DNA from: Dirofilaria immitis
Lineage: Eukaryota > Nematoda > Chromadorea > Rhabditida > Onchocercidae
Direction of reading: 5' to 3'
Assembly (NCBI GenBank): GCA_024305405.1
Contig: JAKNDB010000075.1
Span: forward strand, 620,001 to 684,000
Length of the DNA: 64,000 nucleotides
The notes beneath the pieces were generated by a model. It was given only the letters and a program-made list of their open reading frames with translations, ran no database searches and had not been told where the DNA came from. Every line of letters starts with the position of its first letter. Position 1 is the first letter of the stretch. A program made the position numbers and the translations under genes. Shown here in pieces: positions 1 through 13,960 of the stretch.

Positions 1-1859
1 ACAAACACGTATAGATGTATACACGTACGTCTTTTACGTTTAATTATATTTAAGATGTAATTTAAGTAAATTAATTGTTACAAATGATTGTTTTATTTTT
101 TTTGTTACCATTTCTTTATATTTGTTAATTGATAAATGAGAGATAAGTTGTGATAAAATAATTTTGTACTTAATTAATTTATATATTTAATTATTAATAT
201 TATTTCATATAATTTACAATAAATTCAAATTCAATAATTGATTTTACATATATATACTGTATTATATAAAATCAATTTAACTTTACTGATAGCAAAATTT
301 GCATTATTAAAAAATGCTGAATAAATAAATATATTTGCCTAGGGATGAAGTTAATCAAAAATCAATTATGCTAAATTGATCATTTTCAACTGCCACTCTT
401 TCATCCATCCATCCTATTCCTCTCTTTTCAACTTATCTGAATGAATTATCTGTTATCAAAGTATTACAAATTAATGATTGATAAAAAGCAAAAAAAAAAA
501 TGAGATGAAATTGAAATTGCTGAAAAAAATATTTGAAACAGAAAAGACTGCTATAATCATTTAAGAAAAATTATTTAAGAAAAGTTTTCAAAGAAATTAT
601 TGCAGAAGTTAATAAAATAATTTTTACAATTTTTTTGTTTTATTTTTTAAAATTTTCATTTATTTTTGCATTTTCTTTCTTAGAATTTTTATTAAAATTA
701 ATTTTTATGAAATAATTGTTAGTAAATATTTGATATAATTGAAATATTTGATATAATTAATTTAATATTTTAATTTTAAAGAGAATTTTGAAATATTTAT
801 TTTAATTATTCAAGTACCGATGAAATATTTCTTAAAGAAAGATTGAAAAAAAAGTACGAGAACAAAAATTATATTTGTTTACGACAAATTTTATAATTAT
901 TATCACTGCTCATTATCGTATTTGTAGTACACTTCATAATTTCAATTTATTTTATCACTTATAGGTTTATTGTTTTTATCAAGTTTAATTCTTTCGTTAT
1001 GAAATTAATTTCATTTAAATTTGTTATTTTCAAATTGTTTAAAATTATCCGAAAGTCCCTTTTATATCATTTTATAAATTTAAAATTATTACAATAATTG
1101 ATAATATTTATAATGCTCATAATTTTCCTACGACAATTTTCACTTCTTTTGCATCATTAATGATAATGATGACGATTGATGATTGCGTGTTGAATTTTTT
1201 ATTTTTAATATAAATTGCATGACATTTTAATTTGAGTATTACTTTTCATTTTTTTTTATTTCCAAAAATATCTTTTCAACTTTTAATTAAAAAAATCATA
1301 TAAATATATATACAAATAATAATAATTAATATTCATTTAATAAATTAATTTTTACTCTTTCTAATAGTTAGAAAAAATGGTTAAAAGAAAACTTTTAAAT
1401 AGAAATTACATATAACTATGAGTGGTTTATATAAAACTAAACTTAATTAATTAATTATAACAATAATAATATCACTATTACTAAGATCATTATTATCATT
1501 ATGCTTATTATTATTATTATTATGGTTATTATTATTATTTATTATTATTGTATTATTATTATGGTTATTATTATTGTTGTATTTATCATGATAGCAATTT
1601 AGATGCATAATAGGCAAAATAACTGATTTATTTATAATTTATGATCATTGTCATTGCAAGATGATAATATTATGTTTATTTCATTTGTACTACGATTTTA
1701 ATTCGTATGACAAATATATAAAAATACACACCTACATACATACACATACATACATACATACACACACATACACACACACACACACACGTTTTTTTATTTT
1801 TATAAAATTGAATTTAATTAATGAAAGTATACAACAATTATATAATTATATGAATATAG

Positions 1860-1890
<31 letters not shown>

Positions 1891-3698
1891 GAAAGTTTAC
1901 GTATGAATGCGTATGCATAAACGTACGTGAACATCATTCATCTATACATACATACTTTTTTTACGTTTAAATAATTGACGTGTAAAGATTGTTCTAAGCG
2001 TTTTATGCGATCAAAATTTTTGAATTTTATTTTCATTCTTCCCTATAATCAGGAAACGATAGATAAAATTAGGTAGAAAAATATTTGAGGAATATCGTAA
2101 ATTCTTCTGATATCCTTTTTCATGTTCATACATGTATCATCAATATTTGTTGACAAAAGCAACGGGTGGTAACATTTTTAATTCAATACATCATTTTGCT
2201 CCGATTTATTTCTAATTTTAACAATTACGAAAATCTTAAATGTTGCAATTTATTCCGATCGTAAGTATCAACCACATGTGGTGTAATGACTAGTAATATA
2301 AATCAATGATATATATATATATATATATCTATCTATCTAGCCAACACATGAAAAACTGGTTATTCATCGTATCATCTGGATAGATTAGATATTTATTCTG
2401 CTATTATCAATCAATAAATTTATCATCAATTATGTCAACTAATTGATTTAATTATCAGAAATGACAAAGCATTTAGATATTGTCACTTAATGATAGATAA
2501 TTAATTTTTATGCATATATTTTGTTTATTTATTTATTTTTTTGCTAATATAAAAATTAAAACTAATAATTTTAATTAATTTGAGATAAAAAAATGATAAA
2601 AAAATGATAAGCTTTTTAATCGTATCAATTGTTAAAAGTTGGGCAATTATTTCAACTTATAATAAATAAAAGTTTTATATCAAAAATTAAAAATTATAAA
2701 AATTTGGAGAAAAAAAAGGAATGAATAGAAATGTTCGTTTTTGTTTTCATAATATAGCTAAGTTAGTAAATAATTTAATTTTATAAAAATTAAATAAAAT
2801 TATTTGATAGCATTTTAAATATATTCAATTGAGCATATAATGTACAAAAAAATTAACCTATCGAAAGAATGATAATTTTAATTAACACTGATAAGTAATT
2901 AGTTTAATCGATCAATAAATACATTTATATTGTTGGAGAAAAAAACATTGAAAAAACTTTTGATTTTTTTAAATAAAAATTTACTGTAACATTATGCTTG
3001 ATATATATTTCATTGTTATGCAAGCAAGTAACCTTTAACCTTTCTATCAGCTTTTTTTTTTACAACCGTTTACTCTTTCTAATATTCATCAATCATTATT
3101 TTGATTTAGGATATATGAATGAAATCTATTGTTATCATTATAGGATTATTAATAGGATGTTAAGAATGCTGACCATTCAAACAGTATTTCTAGTCTTTCA
3201 AACTTTATTCTTTTGTAACGATGACCTTTCGAACTTTATTCTTTATTATAATAATCGTTTGATTTATTGATAAGACAAGAAAAGCGAAAGATTAAAAGCT
3301 GAATAAAATTTGAACATTTTTTTTTCTAATATACTTTTAAACTATTTAAACGCTATTTATTGTTTTATTATTGCATGAAAGCAGGAAATGTTATATTTTA
3401 AAATTTTAATTAAATTTTTAAAAATTATTAAATTTCGAAATTTTGCAAATTCTGCGATTATTTAGTTGCGTTATTTAAGTAAGAATTAATAATTTTTAAG
3501 CAAAAATTGTTATTATTTTAGATCCTTTTCTCACGCTGAATTAATTCTCGAAAAGATTAATTCTCGAAAAGAAAAAAAACGATCAAATTTAAATCAAATG
3601 AATGTTTTATTAAAATGTAACAAAAATTATAATTTCGAGAAATGATATTTCTTATAATTTCAGATTTTCATCGAAAGAAATCTTTTTATAACATATTT

Positions 3699-4075
3699 AT
3701 AGTATTGTAGTAATTATATTATTCATAGTATATATATCATAATATTCACAATAAATATTTATATTATCATGATTTTATACCTTAAGATCAAATATTAAAC
3801 AATAGTTGATAAATAATGTAATATAACTATAATATTGTAGTAATTATATTATTCATAATATATATATACCATAATATTGATAACAAATATGTATATATGT
3901 ATACATATCGTAGTTCTATATTTTAGGATTAAAAATTACAGTATAGTTGATAATAATCAATGTAATATAATTAAAATACTGTAGTAATTATGCAATTCAT
4001 AATAAATGTATATGTATATCATAATTCTATATATTAAGATTAAAAATTACAGTATAATTGATAGTTAATGTTTAT
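3699..4075. repeat. Diverged tandem repeat, about 130-143 bp unit, three copies
   Basis: The motif atactgtagtaattat or a near variant recurs near 3701, 3831 and 3974. Each time it is followed by a run of TATATAT-like sequence, then a segment reading roughly taagattaaaaattacagta and attgataataaatgtaatataa. The copies differ by substitutions and small indels, so this is an old local duplication. Confidence 0.75.
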
Positions 4076-4222
4076 TTTAATTATAATAAATTGATAATTT
4101 AAAATTATCTTATTTTCAAAATATTATACAATTTGATTTACAATTTCTTATTCATTAGCATATTGAAATAATACTATTTCAGATAATACGGTAATATGAT
4201 GGTAAAATTACCCGATATGATG

Positions 4223-4305
4223 GATGAAGAATGAAGAATGAAGAATGAAGAATGAAGAATGAGTGAATGAACGAATGAATGAATGAATGATGATGATGAA
4301 GAAGA
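4223..4305. repeat. GAAGAAT / GAATGAAT / GATGAAG microsatellite
   Basis: About five head-to-tail copies of a 7-bp gaagaat-type unit pass into 4-bp gaat repeats and then a short gat/gaa triplet run. It lies in otherwise non-repetitive AT-rich sequence. Confidence 0.8.
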
Positions 4306-5049
4306 AAAGAAGAGCAGCTGATCATGATGATAAAGTCTGAATTGAAATGAGAAGATAAAGAAAAGGTCGAAATAGGTTCATTGGGTTTACAATGATGAAT
4401 AGGATAGGACTTTATCTGATATATTTTAGAAACAAAACAACAACGGATGAATCTAATAGCTTATAAAGTACTCATCTTTCTATAAATCCTTTTCTCATTT
4501 CTCCTTTCCCTCTTCGAATATTCATTCTCGATATGTCATCTACTGTCATCTTCCTTTTACCCAATACATTTTGGGTTATAATCAAGAAGAGCCTATTGTA
4601 ATAGCATATCTTTCATTCCTATAGATTTTACGATCGTTCACGAAGAAAAAAAAAAGAAGAAAAAACAAAAATATCTTTAAACATGGATAAATGGTTTCTC
4701 TCCCTTTAAGCATTGTTTAAGTCTCCTTGACCTTTAACCTAAAGCTATTCAATTTTTGATAATATGAAGATATGGTATCTAATAGCTATAGAGGAATCAT
4801 ATATTTGTTTTAAAAATACATATCAAATATTTATTTTATCAAATTTTTACATTAATTTTAAAAGGCAAAAAAAATTGATAATTTACTTTTCCCTTTTTCT
4901 TTCTTTCTCATTTTTACTCGCTTTCTCTCCCTCTCTCTCTCTTCCTTTTCTTTCATTGCTAAAAGAAAAACTAAAAAATTAATCAAATTTATTGCTCTTT
5001 AAGCTTTCTCATTTGCATATTTTTCAAAATATATTTAAAAAATTACATT

Positions 5050-5345
5050 GGTAATAATAATAATAATAATAATAATGATAATATTAATGACAATAATAAC
5101 TAGTCATGATAATCAGAATAATAATTATACTAATAATGATAATATTAATGACAATAATAACTAGTCATGATAATCAGAATAATAATTATACTAATAATGA
5201 TAATATTAATAATAATGATAATATTAATGACAATAATAACTGGTCATAGCAATAATTGTAATACTAACAATAATAATAATTATAATAATAATAATAATAA
5301 CAATAATAACTAATAATGATAATAATGATAATAATAACTAATAAT
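5050..5345. repeat. AAT-rich trinucleotide region with a 61-bp duplicated unit
   Basis: The stretch is mostly AAT/ATA/GAT triplets. Inside it a unit beginning actagtcatgataatcag is repeated about 61 bp later with almost no change, followed by a partial third copy. Confidence 0.75.
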
Positions 5346-8299
5346 AAAATATAGAAAGATTGTTTGCTTAATAAATTATAAGAGAAAAAATTAAAAATTA
5401 AAATTTAAATTATAATATATTGCATTCCTCAATACTATCCCTCAATATGATAAATCAATATTATTGATAGATTGAAAATTTTTCGAAATCTATTAGATTG
5501 CATAGATTATCATTTGTCATGAATACGGTATATATATATACATTTTCATTTATTTCAACACTTGATAAACAGCGAGAAATATCATCATTATATATCAATG
5601 TAATACGATGAAACAATACCAATAAAATGTCATTTCATTTTGCCACATCAATGATCAATTTCAATAATTTTCATTTCTATTTCATGACATATTTTCAATA
5701 TACTAAATTATCATTTCATTTCTTTTCAATGACTGATAGCTTTTTCGTTTCTTTTTTTTTTTTTTTTTTTTTGCCCATCAGGAGGTATCATCATTCATCA
5801 TCATCATCATCATCATCATCATTCATCAACAATATCAATACGATCGTCATCACTATCATTATTTTCATCATCATTATCATCATCATCATCATCTGCGTCA
5901 TTTGCATTGTCATCATTCAAAAAAATTTATTCATTTATTTAAATTTCAAATTTAAGCATTTTTTTAGTGATTGAATTAAAAATTTATTAAAATTGGCATA
6001 AAGTAGAAGATAAATGATATTTATATCATTTATCAATTCAACATGTACAAATAAAATGACCGTATCGATTGTTTCATAAAATTTCAGATAATCGCATATG
6101 ATCTGATTGATTGATATTTGTTGTAATGTTGTAAAATTTTTTTTTAATTTATCTTTTTTTTTTTTAAATTTATTTCTTCTTCTTATTGTAATATATAATA
6201 ATTGTTAGTAATAAAAATATTTTTTCTATTTTTTTATTATTTTTCTTTCTTTCTTTTCTTTTTATCGCTATTTTTGTTTTTGTTTTTTCAATTTTTTAAT
6301 ATTTAATTATTTGTTTCTCTGTCTTCCTCTTTTTTTAATATTTTTTTTTTATTTTACAAATTCTCTTATTCAATCCGATCAATTCTCGATCATTCAATCC
6401 GATCAATTTTCGATTATTCAATAGTATACATATGTATCTAACACTTATGCAAATTATCAGTACCAAAATTTTATTGTATGCAGCAAATTATTTATGATAC
6501 TATATATTTATTAATCGATTATCATATATACATATATCATTATATCATATAATTTTAAGATTGAAAATATTATTAGAATGATAGCTGCTCGTTTATAATC
6601 AAATTTAAATGAATAAATTTTTCTTATAAAATAATTTTGAAAAAAAAGAAGTTGTATTTATTGATGAATATATTCAATTGTTCATTTTTTTTTTTTTGAA
6701 TATAATAGAGAATTACAATAGAAATATAATAGCAAAATTATTTCGATATGAGAAATAGTATCGGATTAATTAGATTGGAAATCTCGATGATATATATTTA
6801 TATTATGTATTCATCCTTCTATTGATCATGTCAAGTGTGAGAATTCGATCATTTGATACTTTTATTTATACCGATATTTGCATCTCTTTTAATTAGTAGC
6901 CGTATGATATTAAGGATTTTCTACGGGAATTAAACTTTTGATTAATCGAATTGAAATTAACATTTTCCTATGTTCCATTTTCTTTTTCTTTCTTTCTTTC
7001 TTTCTTCCTTTTTCTTCATTTTTTCTTTTCTTTTTAAATTATTCATTTTCTTTTTCATCATTCCTATTATAAGTCCACTTATTCGTATTATATTATTCAT
7101 GGAATATTTCAATAATCTTCAAAAAGATACCGCTAATTTACGGTGTCATCGATATTTCCTTTACCAAAAATATCATCATCATCGTCATCATCATCATCAT
7201 TATCATCGTCATCATCATCATTATCAACATCATCATAATTATTATCATTATCAATTATGCTGTTGCTACAATCAGCATTCCAATAGTTATTAGAATATAT
7301 TTGCATAAATGTATGTTAATATATTCATTAAAATGATTGAAAATCTGTTCGAAAATCTAATCAACAATCATTATCATTATAATCTTAGACTAATCATCAT
7401 ATCCTAACGATAATAAGGATTTATTTATCAGCTTATCATATGTATAATTAGCATTTTTTCTTATTTTTTTCAATAATCAACTTGATTTGAGCTTATTGAT
7501 AACATTATAATTATAATTTTCATAACACTTTTTTTTGTAAATTTTAAAATATCTTTCATTATCTGCTGATATTTTTGATATGAATAAAACAATGTTTCAA
7601 TTATTTGATATTGTTGATTGATTTATTGATTTATTAAAAATGAAATATTAGCTATTATTTATAAATGAGAAAAAAAAAAGAAAATTATGCAATTTGTTAT
7701 GATCGAAAAAGTGAATAAACAAAATGAAATAATAATAGTAAACAAAACAAGCAAACAAACAAATAAACAAATAAATGAATGAAGAAATGAACTAATAAAC
7801 AAATAAAAACAAATGACTAATGCTTATAATATATGCTTCGAGTAAACATCTATGCAATTCTAATACTTACAATGAATAATTTGCTTATAATTGAATGTTA
7901 TGAAAATTTTCGGTAAAGTTTTTTTTTTTCTTTTTCTAATATTTACAACTTAATTATTTAATTATGAAATTATTTTAAAATTGTCCGATCATAAAAATTT
8001 ATGCAAAAAAAAAAGGAAAAATTTGTAATGAATTTGAGAGATACAGGTTAATGAAATTTGCAATCATATAAATAATTAGAGAATAAAATTAAATTAAAAT
8101 TGGTTTAGTATAGTGTACGGTAGCAAAAGTCTAATTGAATATACTTTTACTTTTCTCTTTTTTTTCTTCCCCTCTCCCTCTCCTCTCTCCTCCATTTTAA
8201 TGCAATTTTTATATTTTTTTATTTAAAAAGTTTAAAAAATTTTTGACAAATATTAAATTTAAATTTTATTTGAATTTTATTTTTATAAAAAAAAGACGC

Positions 8300-8396
8300 G
8301 TTGATATTTTCTCGAGAAAAAAACTTAACATATTGATATTTTCTCAAGAAAAAAATTTAATATATTGATATTTTCTCGAGAAAAAAAAGAAAAGAA
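8300..8396. repeat. Three copies of a unit of about 33 bp centred on TTTTCTCGAGAAAA
   Basis: The unit ttgatattttctcgagaaaa is present three times in tandem. The core TTTTCTCGAGAAAA is a perfect 14-bp palindrome in copies 1 and 3; in copy 2 one base change (ctcaag) breaks it. Confidence 0.75.
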
Positions 8397-9003
8397 AATT
8401 AAGCAAATAAAAATACAAATCACTATTAATAGTTAATTATTATATGAAGAAAAAAATAAATGGAATAAAATTATTTGATAAGAGATAAATAGTCGTTAAG
8501 TTTAATATAGATGATTTATCTTGATTTATCATGATTTATCATAATTTATTCATGTTGTCATTTTTCTCGAAACGAATTTTGTACGATATATTTTTAATTT
8601 TATTCCAATTTTATTTTTCATTTAAATTTCAATTTTAAATTATTTCTCACTTACACATAAACAAAAAAAAAAAAGAGAGAATCAAATAATTTATCGATAG
8701 ATCGAGAAATTTTTGAGACAAAAATTCCGATTAAATAAATTAAAAATTTTACAACTCATTTAAAAGGTTTTTGCAATACTACATTGCTAACTTACCTGTT
8801 ATTATGGCTAAGGCTAATTATTGTTAAGTTTGAAAGAAATTTAAGAAATTTCAAAATCCAATCGGAAATACTCAAAAATTTTAATTTCTTTCATTCAAAA
8901 ATCGATAATATGAAAAAAAAAAGTGATTCATTATCTATTATTATCATTGATAAAAAAAAATCCATTATTTATTATCTTCTTAATCATTAGATTAACGAAA
9001 AAG

Positions 9004-9470
9004 AAAGACATTATTTAAATTTTATAAAATTTTCTGTTATCATATCAACGTTTATTGATATGATAAAAAATAGTTGAAATATATGCCTATATATATAAGA
9101 AATGAAAATTAAAAATATATAAAAATCAAATAATTCTATCAAAAATATAAATAAAAAAAAGACATTATTTAAATTTTATCTTTATCATAAAATAATTCTA
9201 TCAAAAATTATCTTTTATCATATCAATGTTTATTGTTATGATAAAAAAATAATTGAAATATATGCCTATATAAATAAGAAATAAAATTAAAAATATGCAT
9301 AAATATAAACAAAAAAGACATTATTTAAATTTTATAAAATTATCTTTTATCATATCAATGTTTATTGATATGATAAAAATAATTGAAATATATATAAGAA
9401 ATGAAATTAAAAATATGCATAAATATAAATATGTAAAAATCAAATAATTCTATCAAAAATATAAACAAAA
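9004..9470. repeat. Tandem repeat of about 155 bp with an internal inverted repeat
   Basis: Three copies start with gacattatttaaattttat near 9007, 9161 and 9317. Each contains atcatatcaa, a short spacer and ttgatatgat, that is a 10-bp inverted repeat able to form a hairpin (the middle copy is imperfect), then atatatgcctatata- or ataagaaatgaaattaaaa-like sequence. Confidence 0.75.
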
Positions 9471-11214
9471 AAAAAAAACGGAAAAAATGGTTTGATAGAA
9501 TGAAAGGAACAAAAAAAAAAAAATGAAAAAACAGAATTTTGCATTAGGAAACAAAGTGATAACGTTTGATTGTTGCTAATATATATATATATATATATTG
9601 CTCCATGATAGATATATATTGATATATCATGGATCGGAATGATAGATGAAAACGTTAATCGGTAAGAAAAAAAAAAAAAAGGAAAGAAAGAAAGGAAGAA
9701 AAAAAAAAATTGATCTTAAAGTGAAATAGCAAATAGCCAAATATTTTGATAACCCTTCCTTTCCTTCCTTTCCCTCCTTTTCACCTCTCATCGTCTTTTA
9801 ATATTTGGTAATATTTATGTAAATTTTATTGCACTCATTTTATTAGCAAAATTTTTTAATTTTAATCATGATATTAATGATGAATTTTCATTATCAATAA
9901 GTATATCATCATCATTATCGTCATCATCATCATATCAAATTGAACACTCTGAATTTGATATAAAAATTAAATTATTTGATAATAGTGATTAGACTATTAT
10001 CTATCCATCCCTTTTGTGTGTTGATTAAAGGAAACGATTGAAAGAATGAAAATATATCAGAAAAATGATTCAGCACCATTTAAGAGAAAGATAAAATTTA
10101 GCTTTATTTATTTACCATATGTGATATATATCTATATATCAATATATCGAAATATCGAAATTATATATCAGTAATATTATATATGTATATCGTTATCAGT
10201 ATATATACATATAGATATATTTATATATCGATAATGTATCAATAAATGCAATAAATTACGGGTATCAAACATCAATCTCGAGCCCGATTTTGTAACCCTT
10301 TTCAAGCATTTCTTTTTTTTTTTTCTTTTTTCGCTTTACCCTTCTTCTGTTGTATCGTTTTCGAAACCAATACGATAAAACGAACATATCGTATCCATAT
10401 TTCGCTTTTTTTCCTCTTTTTTTTTTTTTCCTTATCAATCATTTTTTTGTTATCAATCACTTTTCCCTCATATATATACATATATTTTTTTTTGTTAGAC
10501 AATTTACAATTTTGTTATTATTTTTTTGATTAAAAAATTTAATCTTAAAAAAAAAAAGAAATTATCATTTCTTTGTTTATATTTCATTTTAAAATAATTC
10601 AAATATAAAATTTATTTGAAATGAAATAATTAATATAAATTTGATTAATTTATTTGCAATACATCTTTTTGCTATTATTTTAGCGTAATTTTTCTTATAA
10701 TTTTTCCATTTCTCATTTATCTAACTTTTTTTCTAAAAATTTTAATTTAATTTAATTAAAATTTTAATTTAATTTAATTTTCGCTTTTTTTTCTTTCCCT
10801 AAAAGATCTATATTATTACTGTATTTTGATAAGTTCGTTAAATAAATATTTAATTCACTGTTTGGTTGATTCGATTTCTATTTGCTGAAAATAGACAATT
10901 TGATAAAATATCAGGCAATCAGAGAAATGTTTCGTGTGTATACTACTAGTGATAAGCTCATTTATACGACCGTATTAATTTCGTGATATCAACGCATTCT
11001 AATACATATATATGATAAATATTATCAAAATTTAATCCTTTTCAAAATTTATCAAAAATTTGAAACTATTCTGATTTATAAACTTTTTGAAATTTAGATA
11101 AATATTTTAAAAATTTAAACAAATTTCTAAATATATATTTAAAAAAAGGCAACAATTTAATGAATACTTTTCATTTGTTTTAAAAAAAAAAATTACGCAA
11201 AAATTATTTTTACA

Positions 11215-11550
11215 ACAAATAAATTATATGATAAGCTGCTATGATTTGATGATAAAGTTTGTTAAAAATTATGTGATATGCCTACTATGATTGACTGATA
11301 AAGTTAAGCTTACGTTAAAAATTATGTGATATGCCTACTATGATTAACTGATAAAGTTAAGCTATTATAACTATGATTTATTGATAAAGTGATCAAAAAT
11401 TTTAACTTTCTTTTTAAAAATTAAATAAATTATATGATATGCTTGATTATGATTTATTGATAAAATTATCAAGTGCTATGCTACTATAATGATTTATTGA
11501 TAAAATTATCAAGTGCTATGCTACTATGATGATTTATTGATAATATTATC
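11215..11550. repeat. Diverged repeats of a tgatttattgataaagttatc motif
   Basis: Variants of tatgatttattgataaa followed by ttatcaagtgctatgctac recur at intervals of about 40-70 bp. The last two copies (about 11450-11530) are nearly identical. The spacing is irregular, so the unit boundaries are approximate. Confidence 0.65.
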
Positions 11551-13960
11551 AAAAATTTCAACTTTTTTTTCTTAAAATTAAATTAATTTTTGCAAGTTTA
11601 TTTATTGATGTAAACACAAAAATATTGCTTCATTTTTATAAAAGCCAAATGATTGTTACTCATTTTTTTTCATACGTAAAATATCATCATTTACATATCA
11701 TTATACAGCAATTAAAATAATATATATATTTATGAATCATTTACAAATGATATATGCAGCAGCAACAGTATCAAACTAATATAAAAATAATTTTTTTTTT
11801 TAAGAAAAAAAAAGTTTATTTATTTACAAATTGAAATTTTTAGCAAAATTTTTTTTCTTCCCTTTAAATTATATTTTAATCAATTTTAAAAAATAAATAA
11901 ACAAATAAATAAAAACAAAATTTATTATCTAATAGTAAAGTTTTACAAAAAAAAAAAAAATATTTACTTAAGTAAAAAGAAAATAAATAAATAAAAAAAA
12001 GAAAGCAAACAAAATAAACTGAGCAAAAATTTGTTATAGTTATTTATCGATGTAAAAAGGAAAAAAAAGGATGAAAATATTGGAATAGAAAATTTTTGAA
12101 CAAAATAATTTGATTAAATTTAAATTCATTTCAAATTTTAATTTCAATTTATTCTATTCGATAATATTATATTGTTAATTGATTAGTGTAAAATTTTTCA
12201 ATAAGATTATTTGTTTTTTCATTAAGTTTCTATTTATTTTTTTGCTGCAATTATCATTTAGTAAAATTTTTAATTTCAAATTTCCAATTTATCACATAAA
12301 AATTTAAATAGTTGATAAGAAGAAATTTGAAATTATCACTTCACTTCAATTTTAAACATTAAAATGAAAAATAATAATAATAATATATGCATATACATTT
12401 GTATATATCAATTATTTGTTACATATCAATTACTTTTTTTTTTCTCAAGAACCATAATTAATGATATATTTATATAAATTAATAAAAAATAAATTTCAAA
12501 AAAAAAAAAGATAAGAAATAAATGAAACAAATAGAGAAGAAGAAAATTAACACCGGTTTTTGATAAATGAGAAAAAAACGAACAAATCAAATCAGATCAA
12601 ATCAAATCAAATCAAATCAATTCCTCGATTTATAAAACCTATAAATCTAATTTTTATAATTGCTTGGAAAAAAAAAAGAAAAAAATTAGTAAAATTAAAA
12701 TCATGAAATTCATTCGTAACAAATAATGAAAATTATTATCACGCAAACATGATCGTTCTTTTTTCCCTCCCTCCCCGTTTCACTCTCGCCCTCCTTTATA
12801 AATAAATTAAAATCTCGATGAAAAAAAAAGAATATGCAAAGAAAAAAAAATTTCACTTAAATGAAAAATCGTTGAGCTATAAAATATATATGAAAATGTT
12901 TAAGGGATAACAAAAAAAAAAAAAAACGAAATGGATATGAAAATAAGAAGAAATTGAAATATTTGAATTTTAAATTTAAAAAAAAAAAATGGAAAATATT
13001 TGAAATTATTTTTTCCTAACATCAATTACTATAAATCATTAAATAAAGTTCAATGTATTCATTTAAATCTAATTTATGCAATTAATTTTGAGGGAAAAAA
13101 AGTAAATAAACAAACAACTTAATAAACATAAATTTATAAAAAAAAAAATGAAAAATAAATTTGATGTTATTTACAAAAATAATCAAAAAACCAAAATGAA
13201 ATCAAAAATGATATAATTTTTAATAGGAAATTAAATCACCGAGAATTTTTTTATTTTAATTTCTTTTTCTTTAATTTCAAAATTTATTAAAAATTCTTTT
13301 CACTTTTTTTTCGTTCTTTTCCATTTCAATAATTTATCACAAATATTTTCGCTCACAAATATCATTAACAGTGATATAATAAAATGATAAATCAACAAAT
13401 GTTTTCTTCTTCATTTTTTTGTTTGTTTGTTTGTTTGTTTGTTGTCTTGCGATCGATTAAATTTTTAGTAGAAATGGTTAAATTTTAAAAATAGAAAATC
13501 AATATATTTATCTATATCATAACAAATGAAGAGAATGAAAGGGAAAAAAAATAAAGATTACGGTAAAACTACGTAATAAAAATTAGAAATTAGTTAAAGC
13601 TACAATAAAATTAGGCATAAAAACTGCTACTCAATTGTACGAATTAAATATTCGATCAATTTATGCGAACAAAAAAAAAAAAAACGATATAATTCCAAAA
13701 TATTATTATACCTAAAAAAATATTTAAATATTTCGCAAAAATTTTTTGGTCTTTTTTCGAAAAAAAAACTAATCAAAATTAGTAAAAATTAAAATAATTT
13801 TCATCGAAAATATTGCTAATATTGATTCGCAAAGCAATCGCAAAACAACAACAACAACAACAATAACAACAACAACAACAACAACAATAAATATTCAAAT
13901 TTCATGAAGTTGCGATAGAAAGAAGAAAAAAGAAAAGATGAAAAGATGGGAAATGAAAAA

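Larger units (their letters stand above)
1..13960. other. Gene-poor AT-rich DNA with short tandem repeats
   Basis: No coding region could be supported on either strand. The longest open frames are translations of microsatellites, poly-T tracts or (CAT)n and give low-complexity peptides without domain features. The stretch holds microsatellites (1725-1788 ACAT/AC type, 1504-1578 ATT type, 5790-5905 and 7170-7250 CAT type), several minisatellites listed separately, and long A/T homopolymers. The part just below 13.96 kb probably includes the 3' UTR of the POU gene, but no polyadenylation signal could be fixed. Confidence 0.7.
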